Below, piece by piece: positions 8,640 through 16,646 of a DNA stretch of 64,000 nt. The stretch covers positions 1 through 64,000 of the forward strand of contig CABKML010000005.1 in the NCBI GenBank assembly GCA_902373515.1, read 5' to 3'. Numbering within the stretch: the stretch's first letter is position 1; the number at the start of each line of letters is the position of its first letter. The stretch is from an uncultured Eubacteriales bacterium. Its GTDB lineage: Bacteria; Bacillota; Clostridia; Saccharofermentanales; Fastidiosipilaceae. A program made the position numbers and the translations under genes. The notes under the pieces are model-generated. The model saw only the letters and a program-made list of their open reading frames with translations. It made no database searches and had not been told where the DNA came from.

Positions 8640-11273
8640 ATGACGAAAAAGCAGGATAATTCTACTAATTTATTCGATGAATATGCGCAGAGAATGCGGA
8701 ATACGGCCGGCGGAGATTGGGAAAATTCTGTGCAGGACGGAGATGTTTCCGAAGTGTTTTATGATCGCGCTACTTTGTTGAAATCTAAGAAGACGATGGT
8801 GATGCCGCAATTGACCGTGCGGAATAATTGTTTCTTACCTGCTATATGTGCGTCTTTTGAGTGTAAAGATTCACTTTCCAATAATGCCGCGGCGCAAGCT
8901 TTTGCCAATAACGGGTTGGTTTTTGTCGCTACTTTGGTGAGTGAAGATGAATTAGTTGATTTGGACAATTTTATACACACGCAGCCGTTAACTCATACGG
9001 TTTTACCTTGCGCTGTTTCACCCTATAAGGATTCGAATTTTACGATGCTGCATACAGGTGTTATTGCTCAGGTTCTGTCTTTACAGATGGATGAAGATAA
9101 TAATTCGACTCGTGTTTTGTTACAAGGCTTGGTTCGGGCCGAACTATTGGAAATTCAGAGTGATGATAATCTGGATTTGGTCAAGATAAAAGTTCTTAAT
9201 GATAATACCAATTTATCGCAGCTTAAATTGCCGATTTATAACGGCCAAACAGGTTTTACTTTAACTGCCGGCAGTAAACTTAAAAAGAGCGATTTACAGG
9301 CTGTACGGGATGTGTTGAATTTATATTTTCATAAATGGTTAATGGAAAATCGCAATCGTGATGATGCCGCGAAGATTATCGGTAACGAGGAGCAAATGCC
9401 TTTGGCAACATATGTTGATTATATTGCCGAGCAGGTGCCGCTTTTCCCGCGTGAACGTTTGTTTTGCCTGATTATGCGCAATCTTTTGCTGCGTGTGTAT
9501 AGTATTGTCGATTTTATTCAACGTGATTTAGGCTTAGGTTTGTTGCGCTCACAATTGGATAAAAAAGTCGGAGATATGATCAAAAAGGAACAACGCGATT
9601 ATGTTATTCGCAATACGATTAAAGCGTTGAAGCAGCAACTTTCCGACAATACCGAAACTGATGAACTGGATAATTATAAAAAGCGTTTGGCGGAGCTGAA
9701 TTTGTTGCCGGAAGTGCGGCGGCAACTGGAAAATGTTTTGCAGAAGATTGCTAAGGCTGCTCCTAATAATCCGGAAGTTGCCGGTTTACAGGATTATTTG
9801 GATCTGGTTTTAAGTTTGCCATGGGGGAAGTTGGCACCCGAGTGTTTTGATTTGCCGAAAGTACAGGAGAGTTTGGATGCGAATCATTTCGGCTTGGTTA
9901 AGGTTAAGAAGCGCATCGTGGAATATCTTGCTATGCGTCATTTGAAAGAAGCTAAGAAAAATTCCGCCGGGACCGTGGAGCTGTTATGTTTGATCGGTCC
10001 TCCGGGTATCGGTAAAACTTCCATCGCCCGTTCAATTGCAGCAGCTTTGAATCGCCCTTTGGCGACAATCAGTTTGGGCGGTGTTGATGATGAGGCTGAG
10101 ATTCGTGGACATCGTCGCACTTATATCGGTGCTATGCCGGGAAGAATTATTAAAGCTTTGCAGACGGTAGACTGTGATAACCCGGTTATCCTGTTGGATG
10201 AGATCGATAAACTCGGTATCAGCAGTAAAGGCGATCCGGCTGCGGCCTTGCTGGAAGTGTTGGATGGAGAACAGAACGATAAATTTAGAGATAACTATGT
10301 GGATTTACCTTACGATTTAAGCAAAGTTCTGTTTATCGTTACAGCTAACAGTTATGACACGATACCGCCGGCACTTTACGATCGAATGGATGTTATTAAT
10401 TTGGATTCTTATACGGAAAACGAGAAGTTACAGATTGCCAAACGCTTTTTGTGGCCGAAACTTTTGCGTTCTATAAATTTGGAAGTTAATCAAATTAAAT
10501 TAAGCGATACCTGCTTAAGACATATTATTTCAGCTTACACGGCGGAAGCCGGTGTCAGGCAGTTGGAAAGATGCTTAAAAACTATATGTCGCAAGTTGGC
10601 GGCGGATTTGTTGCTGCGTGATTCTGCCGGTACAATAACCGATTTGCCGTCACTGAGCATAGGTAAGAAAGATCTAGTTAATTATTTAGGGACTGCTCCG
10701 TATCAGGATGATGAATTGCATCGTAAAGATTTAGTTGGTGTAGTTAACGGCTTGGCCTGGACTTATATCGGCGGCGTAACTTTGGAAGTAGAAGTTAAAA
10801 TCTGTAAGGGCAGCGGTAAAATCAATCTTACAGGCAATTTGGGTGATGTGATGAAAGAATCGGCAACGGTTGCCTGGACTTATATTATCAGTCAGGCGGA
10901 TACACTTAAATTGAGTGATACGAAATGGAATGAACTGGATGTGCATATTCATATACCGGAAGGTGCTACCCCGAAAGACGGCCCTTCCGCCGGTGTAACT
11001 TTGGCTACCGCACTTTATTCCGCTTTGAGCGGGCGCAAGGTAAAACATAAGGTAGCGATGACCGGTGAGCTGACTTTGACCGGCAGAGTTTTTCCAATCG
11101 GCGGATTAAAGGAAAAATTGATGGCTGCTTATAGGGCGAAGATGGATACGGTAATTATTCCTAAGGCTAATGTAAAAGACTTGGATGAAGTAGATAACGA
11201 AGTGAAAAATGTTTTACATATTGTGCCTGTAAAACAAATTGAAGAAGTTTGGCAAACGGCCTTATTACCTTAA
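8640..11273 (+). CDS. lon: ATP-dependent Lon protease
   Basis: Lon is a hexameric AAA+ serine protease that degrades misfolded and regulatory proteins in the cytosol. The 877-residue chain exceeds the usual 780-810, mainly through a polar N-terminal extension of about 55 residues before the LON substrate domain (about 55-255). Walker A is GPPGIGKT (453-460). The sensor and Walker B region reads VILLDEIDK. The protease dyad is Ser783 in PKDGPSAG and Lys826 in GGLKEKL. It starts 15 bp after the tuf terminator with a modest ribosome site (GGTGAG). No CtsR or CIRCE-type repeat is visible upstream. Confidence 0.96.
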   Translation: MTKKQDNSTNLFDEYAQRMRNTAGGDWENSVQDGDVSEVFYDRATLLKSKKTMVMPQLTVRNNCFLPAICASFECKDSLSNNAAAQAFANNGLVFVATLVSEDELVDLDNFIHTQPLTHTVLPCAVSPYKDSNFTMLHTGVIAQVLSLQMDEDNNSTRVLLQGLVRAELLEIQSDDNLDLVKIKVLNDNTNLSQLKLPIYNGQTGFTLTAGSKLKKSDLQAVRDVLNLYFHKWLMENRNRDDAAKIIGNEEQMPLATYVDYIAEQVPLFPRERLFCLIMRNLLLRVYSIVDFIQRDLGLGLLRSQLDKKVGDMIKKEQRDYVIRNTIKALKQQLSDNTETDELDNYKKRLAELNLLPEVRRQLENVLQKIAKAAPNNPEVAGLQDYLDLVLSLPWGKLAPECFDLPKVQESLDANHFGLVKVKKRIVEYLAMRHLKEAKKNSAGTVELLCLIGPPGIGKTSIARSIAAALNRPLATISLGGVDDEAEIRGHRRTYIGAMPGRIIKALQTVDCDNPVILLDEIDKLGISSKGDPAAALLEVLDGEQNDKFRDNYVDLPYDLSKVLFIVTANSYDTIPPALYDRMDVINLDSYTENEKLQIAKRFLWPKLLRSINLEVNQIKLSDTCLRHIISAYTAEAGVRQLERCLKTICRKLAADLLLRDSAGTITDLPSLSIGKKDLVNYLGTAPYQDDELHRKDLVGVVNGLAWTYIGGVTLEVEVKICKGSGKINLTGNLGDVMKESATVAWTYIISQADTLKLSDTKWNELDVHIHIPEGATPKDGPSAGVTLATALYSALSGRKVKHKVAMTGELTLTGRVFPIGGLKEKLMAAYRAKMDTVIIPKANVKDLDEVDNEVKNVLHIVPVKQIEEVWQTALLP

Positions 11274-11274
11274 G

Positions 11275-11937
11275 ATGGGTCTGAACATGGAAAACAGCGG
11301 TCTGTTGGCGGTAAAATCGATGGTTTGTGCCGAATATACGGTGAAGAAATCGCAGTTCTTCGCTTACGCATTGCCATTGTATTCTTTGGCCGAGATTCCT
11401 GAGCGTTTAGCTTATGTAAGAGAGCTGCATAAGGAGGCAAGACATCACGTTTATGCCTGGCAATATTATGATGCGGTCGCTAAGCAACAATACAGCAAAT
11501 TCAGTGATGACGGGGAACCGGCGCAAACGGCAGGCGCACCGTTATTTCATGTTTTGACGTCGCACGGCATTAATAATACGCTGCTGGTTGTATCCCGTAT
11601 TTTCGGCGGTATATTATTAGGTGCAGGAGGTTTGGTCAGGGCGTACAGTCAGGCGGGAAATGCGGTTCTGCAGCTTGCTGAAATCGTGCAGCTTGTCAGT
11701 TGGGCCGAATTTGAGGTTGTTATCGCCTATGCTGTATATCAAAAGTTGCTTAATTATTTGCAGAAACAACAGGCGGTAATTGTGCAGCAGGATTTTTCTG
11801 CAAATGTAAAATTACGCTTTTTATTGCCTTTTACGGAAAAAGAAGTGCTGAAAAGCTATTTGCAGGAACTGACGGCAGCTGATTTTCAATTGCTTTATTT
11901 AGGCCGGAAAGAACTGTATTTGGAAAATAATAAATGA
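11275..11937 (+). CDS. YigZ/IMPACT family protein
   Basis: The product resembles the YigZ/IMPACT family, with an N-terminal UPF0029 domain and a C-terminal EF-G domain-V-like fold. Typical strings are KKSQFFAYA, ARHHVYAW, FSDDGEPAQTAGAPL and ILLGAGGLVRAYSQA. The start is placed at the ATG at 11275, one base after the lon stop (220 residues); an ATG at 11287 also fits the family start. The open frame continues upstream into lon, but that extension is unlikely to be used. The molecular role is unclear; the eukaryotic member IMPACT modulates GCN2 translation control. It is likely cotranscribed with lon. Confidence 0.85.
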   Translation: MGLNMENSGLLAVKSMVCAEYTVKKSQFFAYALPLYSLAEIPERLAYVRELHKEARHHVYAWQYYDAVAKQQYSKFSDDGEPAQTAGAPLFHVLTSHGINNTLLVVSRIFGGILLGAGGLVRAYSQAGNAVLQLAEIVQLVSWAEFEVVIAYAVYQKLLNYLQKQQAVIVQQDFSANVKLRFLLPFTEKEVLKSYLQELTAADFQLLYLGRKELYLENNK

Positions 11938-11984
11938 AAACAGGCTTTTTTTCAGGAAAATGTGCTGAATAGAGGCTTTTTTAA

Positions 11985-12013
11985 TTGCTTAAAATGTAAA
12001 ATTTGAGTAAAAT
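11985..12013 (+). promoter_or_regulatory. Candidate secDF promoter
   Basis: TTGCTT (11985-11990), a 17-bp spacer and TAAAAT (12008-12013) lie 45 bp upstream of the secDF start. The region between the YigZ-family gene and secDF contains only this and T-rich sequence without a clear terminator stem. Confidence 0.5.
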
Positions 12014-12058
12014 AGATAGGCTATTATGCTCGCAGAGTGTAGGAAAGGATTAAAAGCT

Positions 12059-14344
12059 ATGGCTAGATCGAAAATACGTAAGTCCCATAGTTGGAGTTTT
12101 TTTGTCGCTGTATTAGGTGTTGCGCTGGCAACTGTTATTTGTTGGACAGGTCTGACAATTCCGTCGCCTAAGGGCAAACCTTTACCGATATACGGCTCCA
12201 AGGATATTCGTTTGGGAATTGATATTCGCGGAGGTGTGGAAGCGGTTTTTGCACCTAAAGATTACAATGGAGTACCGACAGACAGAGAGTTGAAATCGGT
12301 CGTTTCAGTTTTGGAGAAACGTTTGGACGGCTTGCAGATTCTTGATCGTGATGTAATTCCGGTACCGCAGTCGGGAAGAGTTATCGTACGTTTCCCGTGG
12401 AAATCGACGGAGAAGAATTTTAATCCCGAAGAAGCTATGAAGGAATTGGGACAGACGGCTCAATTAACTTTTAAAGATCCGGACGGCAACGTGGTATTAA
12501 CGGGCAGTGATATTGCCAGTGCCGATGCTTTGGCCGATACGCGTGACGGCAGCAGTTTCGTTTCTTTGAATTTGAAGGCCGACGGGGCGAAGAAATTTGC
12601 TGAAGCAACCGGTCGCTTGTTGGGTAAAACAATTTCCATCAACATGGATGATACTCAATTGTCCGCTCCTGTAGTTCAGGCGAAGATCCTTGACGGTAAG
12701 GCCCAGATTACGGGAATGAAAGATGCTCAGAGTGCTGCTAAATTAGCGAACCAGATTAATGCCGGTGCTTTGCCGTTTTCTATTACCGCCATCAGTTCCA
12801 ATGCTATTTCACCTAAGTTGGGCAGTAATGCTTTAAGCGTGATGATAATGGCCGGCTTTGTTGCCATGTTGATAATTTTCGTTTTCCTCCTGGAACGTTA
12901 CAGAATAGCCGGTATTGTAGCATGTATTGCTTTGATAGCTCAGATTGTCGGTATTCTGTTGGCTATTTCAATTCCGCAGCAGACTTTAACTTTGCAAGGT
13001 ATTGCCGGTATTATTTTGTCTATCGGCATGGGTGTTGATGCCAACATTATTATTTGTGAGCGTATCAGAGAAGAATTGCGTTCCGGCACCCCGACTCAAA
13101 CAGCTATCCATTACGGTTTTGATCGAGCTTTCGCTTCTATTCTTGACGGTAACGTAACCGTTGCTTTTGCTTCTATCTGCTTGATGGTTTTCGGTACAGG
13201 TTCCATGCTTTCATTCGGTTACTCTTTGTTGACCGGTGTTATCCTGAACTTGTTCTGCGGCGCTTATTTATCCAATACCATGATGCGTTCTCTGGCCAAC
13301 TTCAGAGCGATGCGTAAACCGAGCCTCTATCGGGTCAGCGAGAAGATGATCAAAGAAGAGAGCACGATTCGCAGTGAAGAAAAAGATATGTACACTATTG
13401 CCAATCGTTTGGCACCTTTTTACGGTTTCAGTTTCTACAGAAATCGTCACCGTTTCTTAGGTTTCTCTTTGGCTTTGATAATTATCGGCTGCTTGGCTTG
13501 GGTTATCTTCGGCGCTCAATTGTCGATTGAATTCAAGGGCGGTTCGATTATTCGTTATACAGTTACCGGTGAAGGTGAAATTAATACGGAGAAATTGTCC
13601 GATATTGCCAGCGATAAGTTGGGTGTACCTGTTGTTGTTCAGGATTCCACTTCGGTTACAACGAAGGAGAGATCATTAAGTGTCAGCGTTTCAGGTAATA
13701 AAGCTTTGTTACCGGAAGATTTGGTTTCTTTGCGTGATACAATTTCGCAAAATGCCGGCAAAGATATTAAGTTGACGTTGGCCGATTCCAATGTTGTTGA
13801 TCCTTATATCGGCCGGGAAACACTTTTCAACGGTTTATTGGCTTTGGTAGTTGCCGCGGTTTTAATTGTTCTTTATGTGTGGGTCAGATTCCGGCGAATT
13901 TCCGGTTTGTCAGCCGGTGCCTTCTCGCTTCTGGCGTTGTTACACGACGTGTTGATTGCTTTCCTGACTTTTATTGTGGCTCGTTACGCTTTGAACGATA
14001 CGGTTATTGCGGTGGTTCTCTCCATTTTGGGTTGGTCCGTTAATGATACTATTGTTATTTTCGACCGAATCAGAGAGAATTCCAAACTCTTCGGTTCGAA
14101 AGTTAACTTGCCTGATTTGGTTGATTTGTCAATCAGAGAGTCATGTTCACGTTCCATTTATACATCATTGTGTTCCTTTATCGCGGTTTTAGTGGCCTTC
14201 GTTTTTGCACTGTTGAACGGTATCACAAGTATCGTCCAATTCAGTTTGCCGATGATGGTCGGTATTATTGTCGGTTCCTATTCTTCTGTTGCTTTGGCTA
14301 CAGTTTATTGGGCACAATACATTGTTACGAAGAAACGGCGTTAA
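12059..14344 (+). CDS. secDF: Fused preprotein translocase subunit SecDF
   Basis: This is a membrane chaperone of the Sec translocon that uses the proton gradient to pull secreted proteins outward. The ATG at 12059 is preferred because AGGAAAGGA sits 9 bp upstream; an earlier in-frame ATG at 12026 lacks a ribosome site. The 761-residue chain is a SecD-SecF fusion, as in many Firmicutes. The SecD half has DIRGGVEAVF near the start and membrane segments from about residue 260, with GMGVDANIIICERIREE. The SecF half begins near residue 440 with another membrane segment, an EFKGGS motif and SVNDTIVIFDRIREN. Twelve membrane segments are expected for the family. Confidence 0.95.
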   Translation: MARSKIRKSHSWSFFVAVLGVALATVICWTGLTIPSPKGKPLPIYGSKDIRLGIDIRGGVEAVFAPKDYNGVPTDRELKSVVSVLEKRLDGLQILDRDVIPVPQSGRVIVRFPWKSTEKNFNPEEAMKELGQTAQLTFKDPDGNVVLTGSDIASADALADTRDGSSFVSLNLKADGAKKFAEATGRLLGKTISINMDDTQLSAPVVQAKILDGKAQITGMKDAQSAAKLANQINAGALPFSITAISSNAISPKLGSNALSVMIMAGFVAMLIIFVFLLERYRIAGIVACIALIAQIVGILLAISIPQQTLTLQGIAGIILSIGMGVDANIIICERIREELRSGTPTQTAIHYGFDRAFASILDGNVTVAFASICLMVFGTGSMLSFGYSLLTGVILNLFCGAYLSNTMMRSLANFRAMRKPSLYRVSEKMIKEESTIRSEEKDMYTIANRLAPFYGFSFYRNRHRFLGFSLALIIIGCLAWVIFGAQLSIEFKGGSIIRYTVTGEGEINTEKLSDIASDKLGVPVVVQDSTSVTTKERSLSVSVSGNKALLPEDLVSLRDTISQNAGKDIKLTLADSNVVDPYIGRETLFNGLLALVVAAVLIVLYVWVRFRRISGLSAGAFSLLALLHDVLIAFLTFIVARYALNDTVIAVVLSILGWSVNDTIVIFDRIRENSKLFGSKVNLPDLVDLSIRESCSRSIYTSLCSFIAVLVAFVFALLNGITSIVQFSLPMMVGIIVGSYSSVALATVYWAQYIVTKKRR

Positions 14345-14367
14345 TTTATTCACAATACAAATTGCGC

Positions 14368-14418
14368 TATAATTAGTATTGAACTAGCTTGCAGCTTTGC
14401 TCAGGCTAGTTTTTTTGT
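14368..14418 (+). terminator. Terminator or attenuator upstream of recJ
   Basis: An ACTAGC (about 14383-14388) / GCTAGT (about 14405-14410) stem with an inner AGC-TTT-GCT hairpin is followed by seven Ts. It should end secDF transcription. A good TATAAT lies just before it (14368-14373) with no convincing -35. If that -10 is used, the hairpin would sit in the recJ leader and act as an attenuator. Confidence 0.7.
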
Positions 14419-14437
14419 TAAAGGATGTGAAAGAACG

Positions 14438-16609
14438 ATGCACTTTTTACCGGTAAAACTACAAATGGAATCATTGAATAATTCAGCCGACATCGATGCT
14501 GCTTTAGCTTCTTTGCCGCCTGAGAATTGGCAGGACAGCTTATTGGACCCTTTTGCTTTACCGGATATGGCAAAATTTATTACGGTATTGCAGCAGGCCT
14601 TAATAGAAAAGCAGAAAATTTTAATTTATGGTGATTATGATTTGGATGGTATGTCGGCGGCGGCAACGTTGTATCTGACTTTGTTACGGCTGAAATATGC
14701 TTTGCAGGAACTGCAGAATGCCGGAGAACTTGAAACAAGTCCCCAATTGGCTGAATTTTTACAAACTTTGCAAAGCAGCGGGAATTTTTCCAAGATAGTT
14801 GCGCAAACACGGACGGATGCCGGGCCGATTATTCAGGCTGATTATAATTTAGCCGTTTATATTCCCGACCGCTTGCAGGAAGGCTACAGTATCAGTGAAA
14901 AAGCCGTAAATTATATTATTTCGGAGAAATATGATCTTGTAATTACTGTTGATTGCGGTGTTAAGTCGGCGGCGGAAATTGAAAAATTGAATAATGCCGG
15001 TATTACAGTTTTGGTAAGCGATCACCATGAATGTCCGGAGATTTTACCGCCGGCTGCAGCAGTAGTTAATCCGAAACGGGAAGACAGCGCTTATGAGAAT
15101 CGGGATTTGTCAGGTTCGGCTGTTGTTTTGAAAATTGTGCAGGCTTTAGAACAATCATGGCGGATTAAAGGCTTTTTAACATCTGAAATTGTCGAAATTG
15201 CCGCTTTAGGAATAATAAGCGACGTTATGCAGCTTTCTTGGGAAAATTGCCTGATTGTCCGGATTGCTTTCAATAAAATAAAGGCAGGTAAAGCTCAAGT
15301 CGGTTTGGCAATTTTATTGCAAAAACTTAATTTAGCGCCGCAACGCCTGACATATGCCGATGTTGCTTTTTATATTTGCCCTAAATTTAATGCTTGCGGG
15401 CGAATCAGCGACCCTTATATCGGTTTAAGTTGCCTTTTGGCAGCGAAAAGTGATTTTGCCGATAAATGTGTGGAGGAATTATTGGCTGTTAATGAACAGA
15501 GAAAACTTATGACGGAAAAAGCGGCCGAACTTGCCGAAAATTACCTTTATGCTCACGCTGAGGTTTTACAAAATGTGATTTTGTGTGTGCCTTTATCCGC
15601 CGTTCATGCCGGAATTATAGGTATAGTTGCTGCCAAATTGCAGGAAAAATATCTTAAGCCCTGTTTATGTTTCACTAATTCCGACGATTCGGAAAAAATA
15701 TTAAAAGCATCCGGTCGCAGCTACGGCAATTTCGATTTGTATAAAGTTGTTAATACGCTTTTCCACAGGCGGCCGGAGCTGTTTATTAGTTTCGGCGGGC
15801 ACAAACAGGCTGTCGGTTTAAGTATCAAAAGTGAAGATTTCCCGAAATTTACCGCAGCTTTGCAGGAGCTGGCCGCTAATGAAAATTTGCTGCCGGAAAA
15901 TATTACTTACAAATATTCGGCAGCTGATAATTTACCCGATTTGCCGGAATTGTTGCAACGTAATGCGACGGAGCCGTACGGGCAGGGCAGAAGGGCGCCG
16001 ATTTATCTTTATTGCGGAGCTTATCGAAATATTGCTGCTTTGGGTAAGGAAGGAAAACATGTGCGGCTGGAAACTGCCACCGGTAAGAAACTTCTGGCTT
16101 TTAATCGTCCGGAATTGCAAAAAATGTGCACCTTAACACCGAATAACGTAGTTTTATTGTTGGAAGCCGGTATTAATGAATATCGAGGTAATTTAAGTGC
16201 GCAATATGTCATTAAAAATTACTGTTTGACTCCTCTTACGCATAAATTGCGCACAGTTATGAATTTGCAGGGGCTGAAAGCAACGACGATTTATCAAGTT
16301 CTTGTTGATTACTATTTAGTACTAAGCAAATTTTCCGCATCCGCTTTAGTTTATTTTTCCGATGCGGCCTTTGTCGCAACTTATTTCCCTCTCCTTCGCG
16401 CCTATCTGCATAATGAAATGCAGACTGAATACACTTTGAGCGTAACAGCCTCTATCCAGTGTCGGCAAATTTTAGCGGAATTGGGTATAATCAGCGTTTT
16501 TCCGCTGACAAATGAGGTACAATTACTTAAAATAAACAGATTACAGCAAAAGATAAATTTGCAGGCGGCCCCGAGCTATTGTCGTTGGGTGCAAAATGAA
16601 AATAAATAA
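14438..16609 (+). CDS. recJ: Single-stranded-DNA-specific exonuclease RecJ
   Basis: RecJ is a 5'-3' single-strand DNA exonuclease used in recombinational and mismatch repair. The DHH phosphoesterase motifs are present: IYGDYDLDGMSAA (about residues 63-75), ITVDCGVKS and VSDHHE. The DHHA1 segment includes ASGRSYGNFDLY and SFGGHKQAVGLS. The 723 residues exceed E. coli RecJ (577), with an extra C-terminal region of about 150 residues rich in aromatic and leucine residues, as in several Firmicutes. The start is the ATG after AAAGGATGTGAAAG. rel follows after 37 bp, a common Firmicute arrangement. Confidence 0.93.
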   Translation: MHFLPVKLQMESLNNSADIDAALASLPPENWQDSLLDPFALPDMAKFITVLQQALIEKQKILIYGDYDLDGMSAAATLYLTLLRLKYALQELQNAGELETSPQLAEFLQTLQSSGNFSKIVAQTRTDAGPIIQADYNLAVYIPDRLQEGYSISEKAVNYIISEKYDLVITVDCGVKSAAEIEKLNNAGITVLVSDHHECPEILPPAAAVVNPKREDSAYENRDLSGSAVVLKIVQALEQSWRIKGFLTSEIVEIAALGIISDVMQLSWENCLIVRIAFNKIKAGKAQVGLAILLQKLNLAPQRLTYADVAFYICPKFNACGRISDPYIGLSCLLAAKSDFADKCVEELLAVNEQRKLMTEKAAELAENYLYAHAEVLQNVILCVPLSAVHAGIIGIVAAKLQEKYLKPCLCFTNSDDSEKILKASGRSYGNFDLYKVVNTLFHRRPELFISFGGHKQAVGLSIKSEDFPKFTAALQELAANENLLPENITYKYSAADNLPDLPELLQRNATEPYGQGRRAPIYLYCGAYRNIAALGKEGKHVRLETATGKKLLAFNRPELQKMCTLTPNNVVLLLEAGINEYRGNLSAQYVIKNYCLTPLTHKLRTVMNLQGLKATTIYQVLVDYYLVLSKFSASALVYFSDAAFVATYFPLLRAYLHNEMQTEYTLSVTASIQCRQILAELGIISVFPLTNEVQLLKINRLQQKINLQAAPSYCRWVQNENK

Positions 16610-16646
16610 ACGATTAGTAGAGGAATAGGCGAAACGAGGTGTTGGA

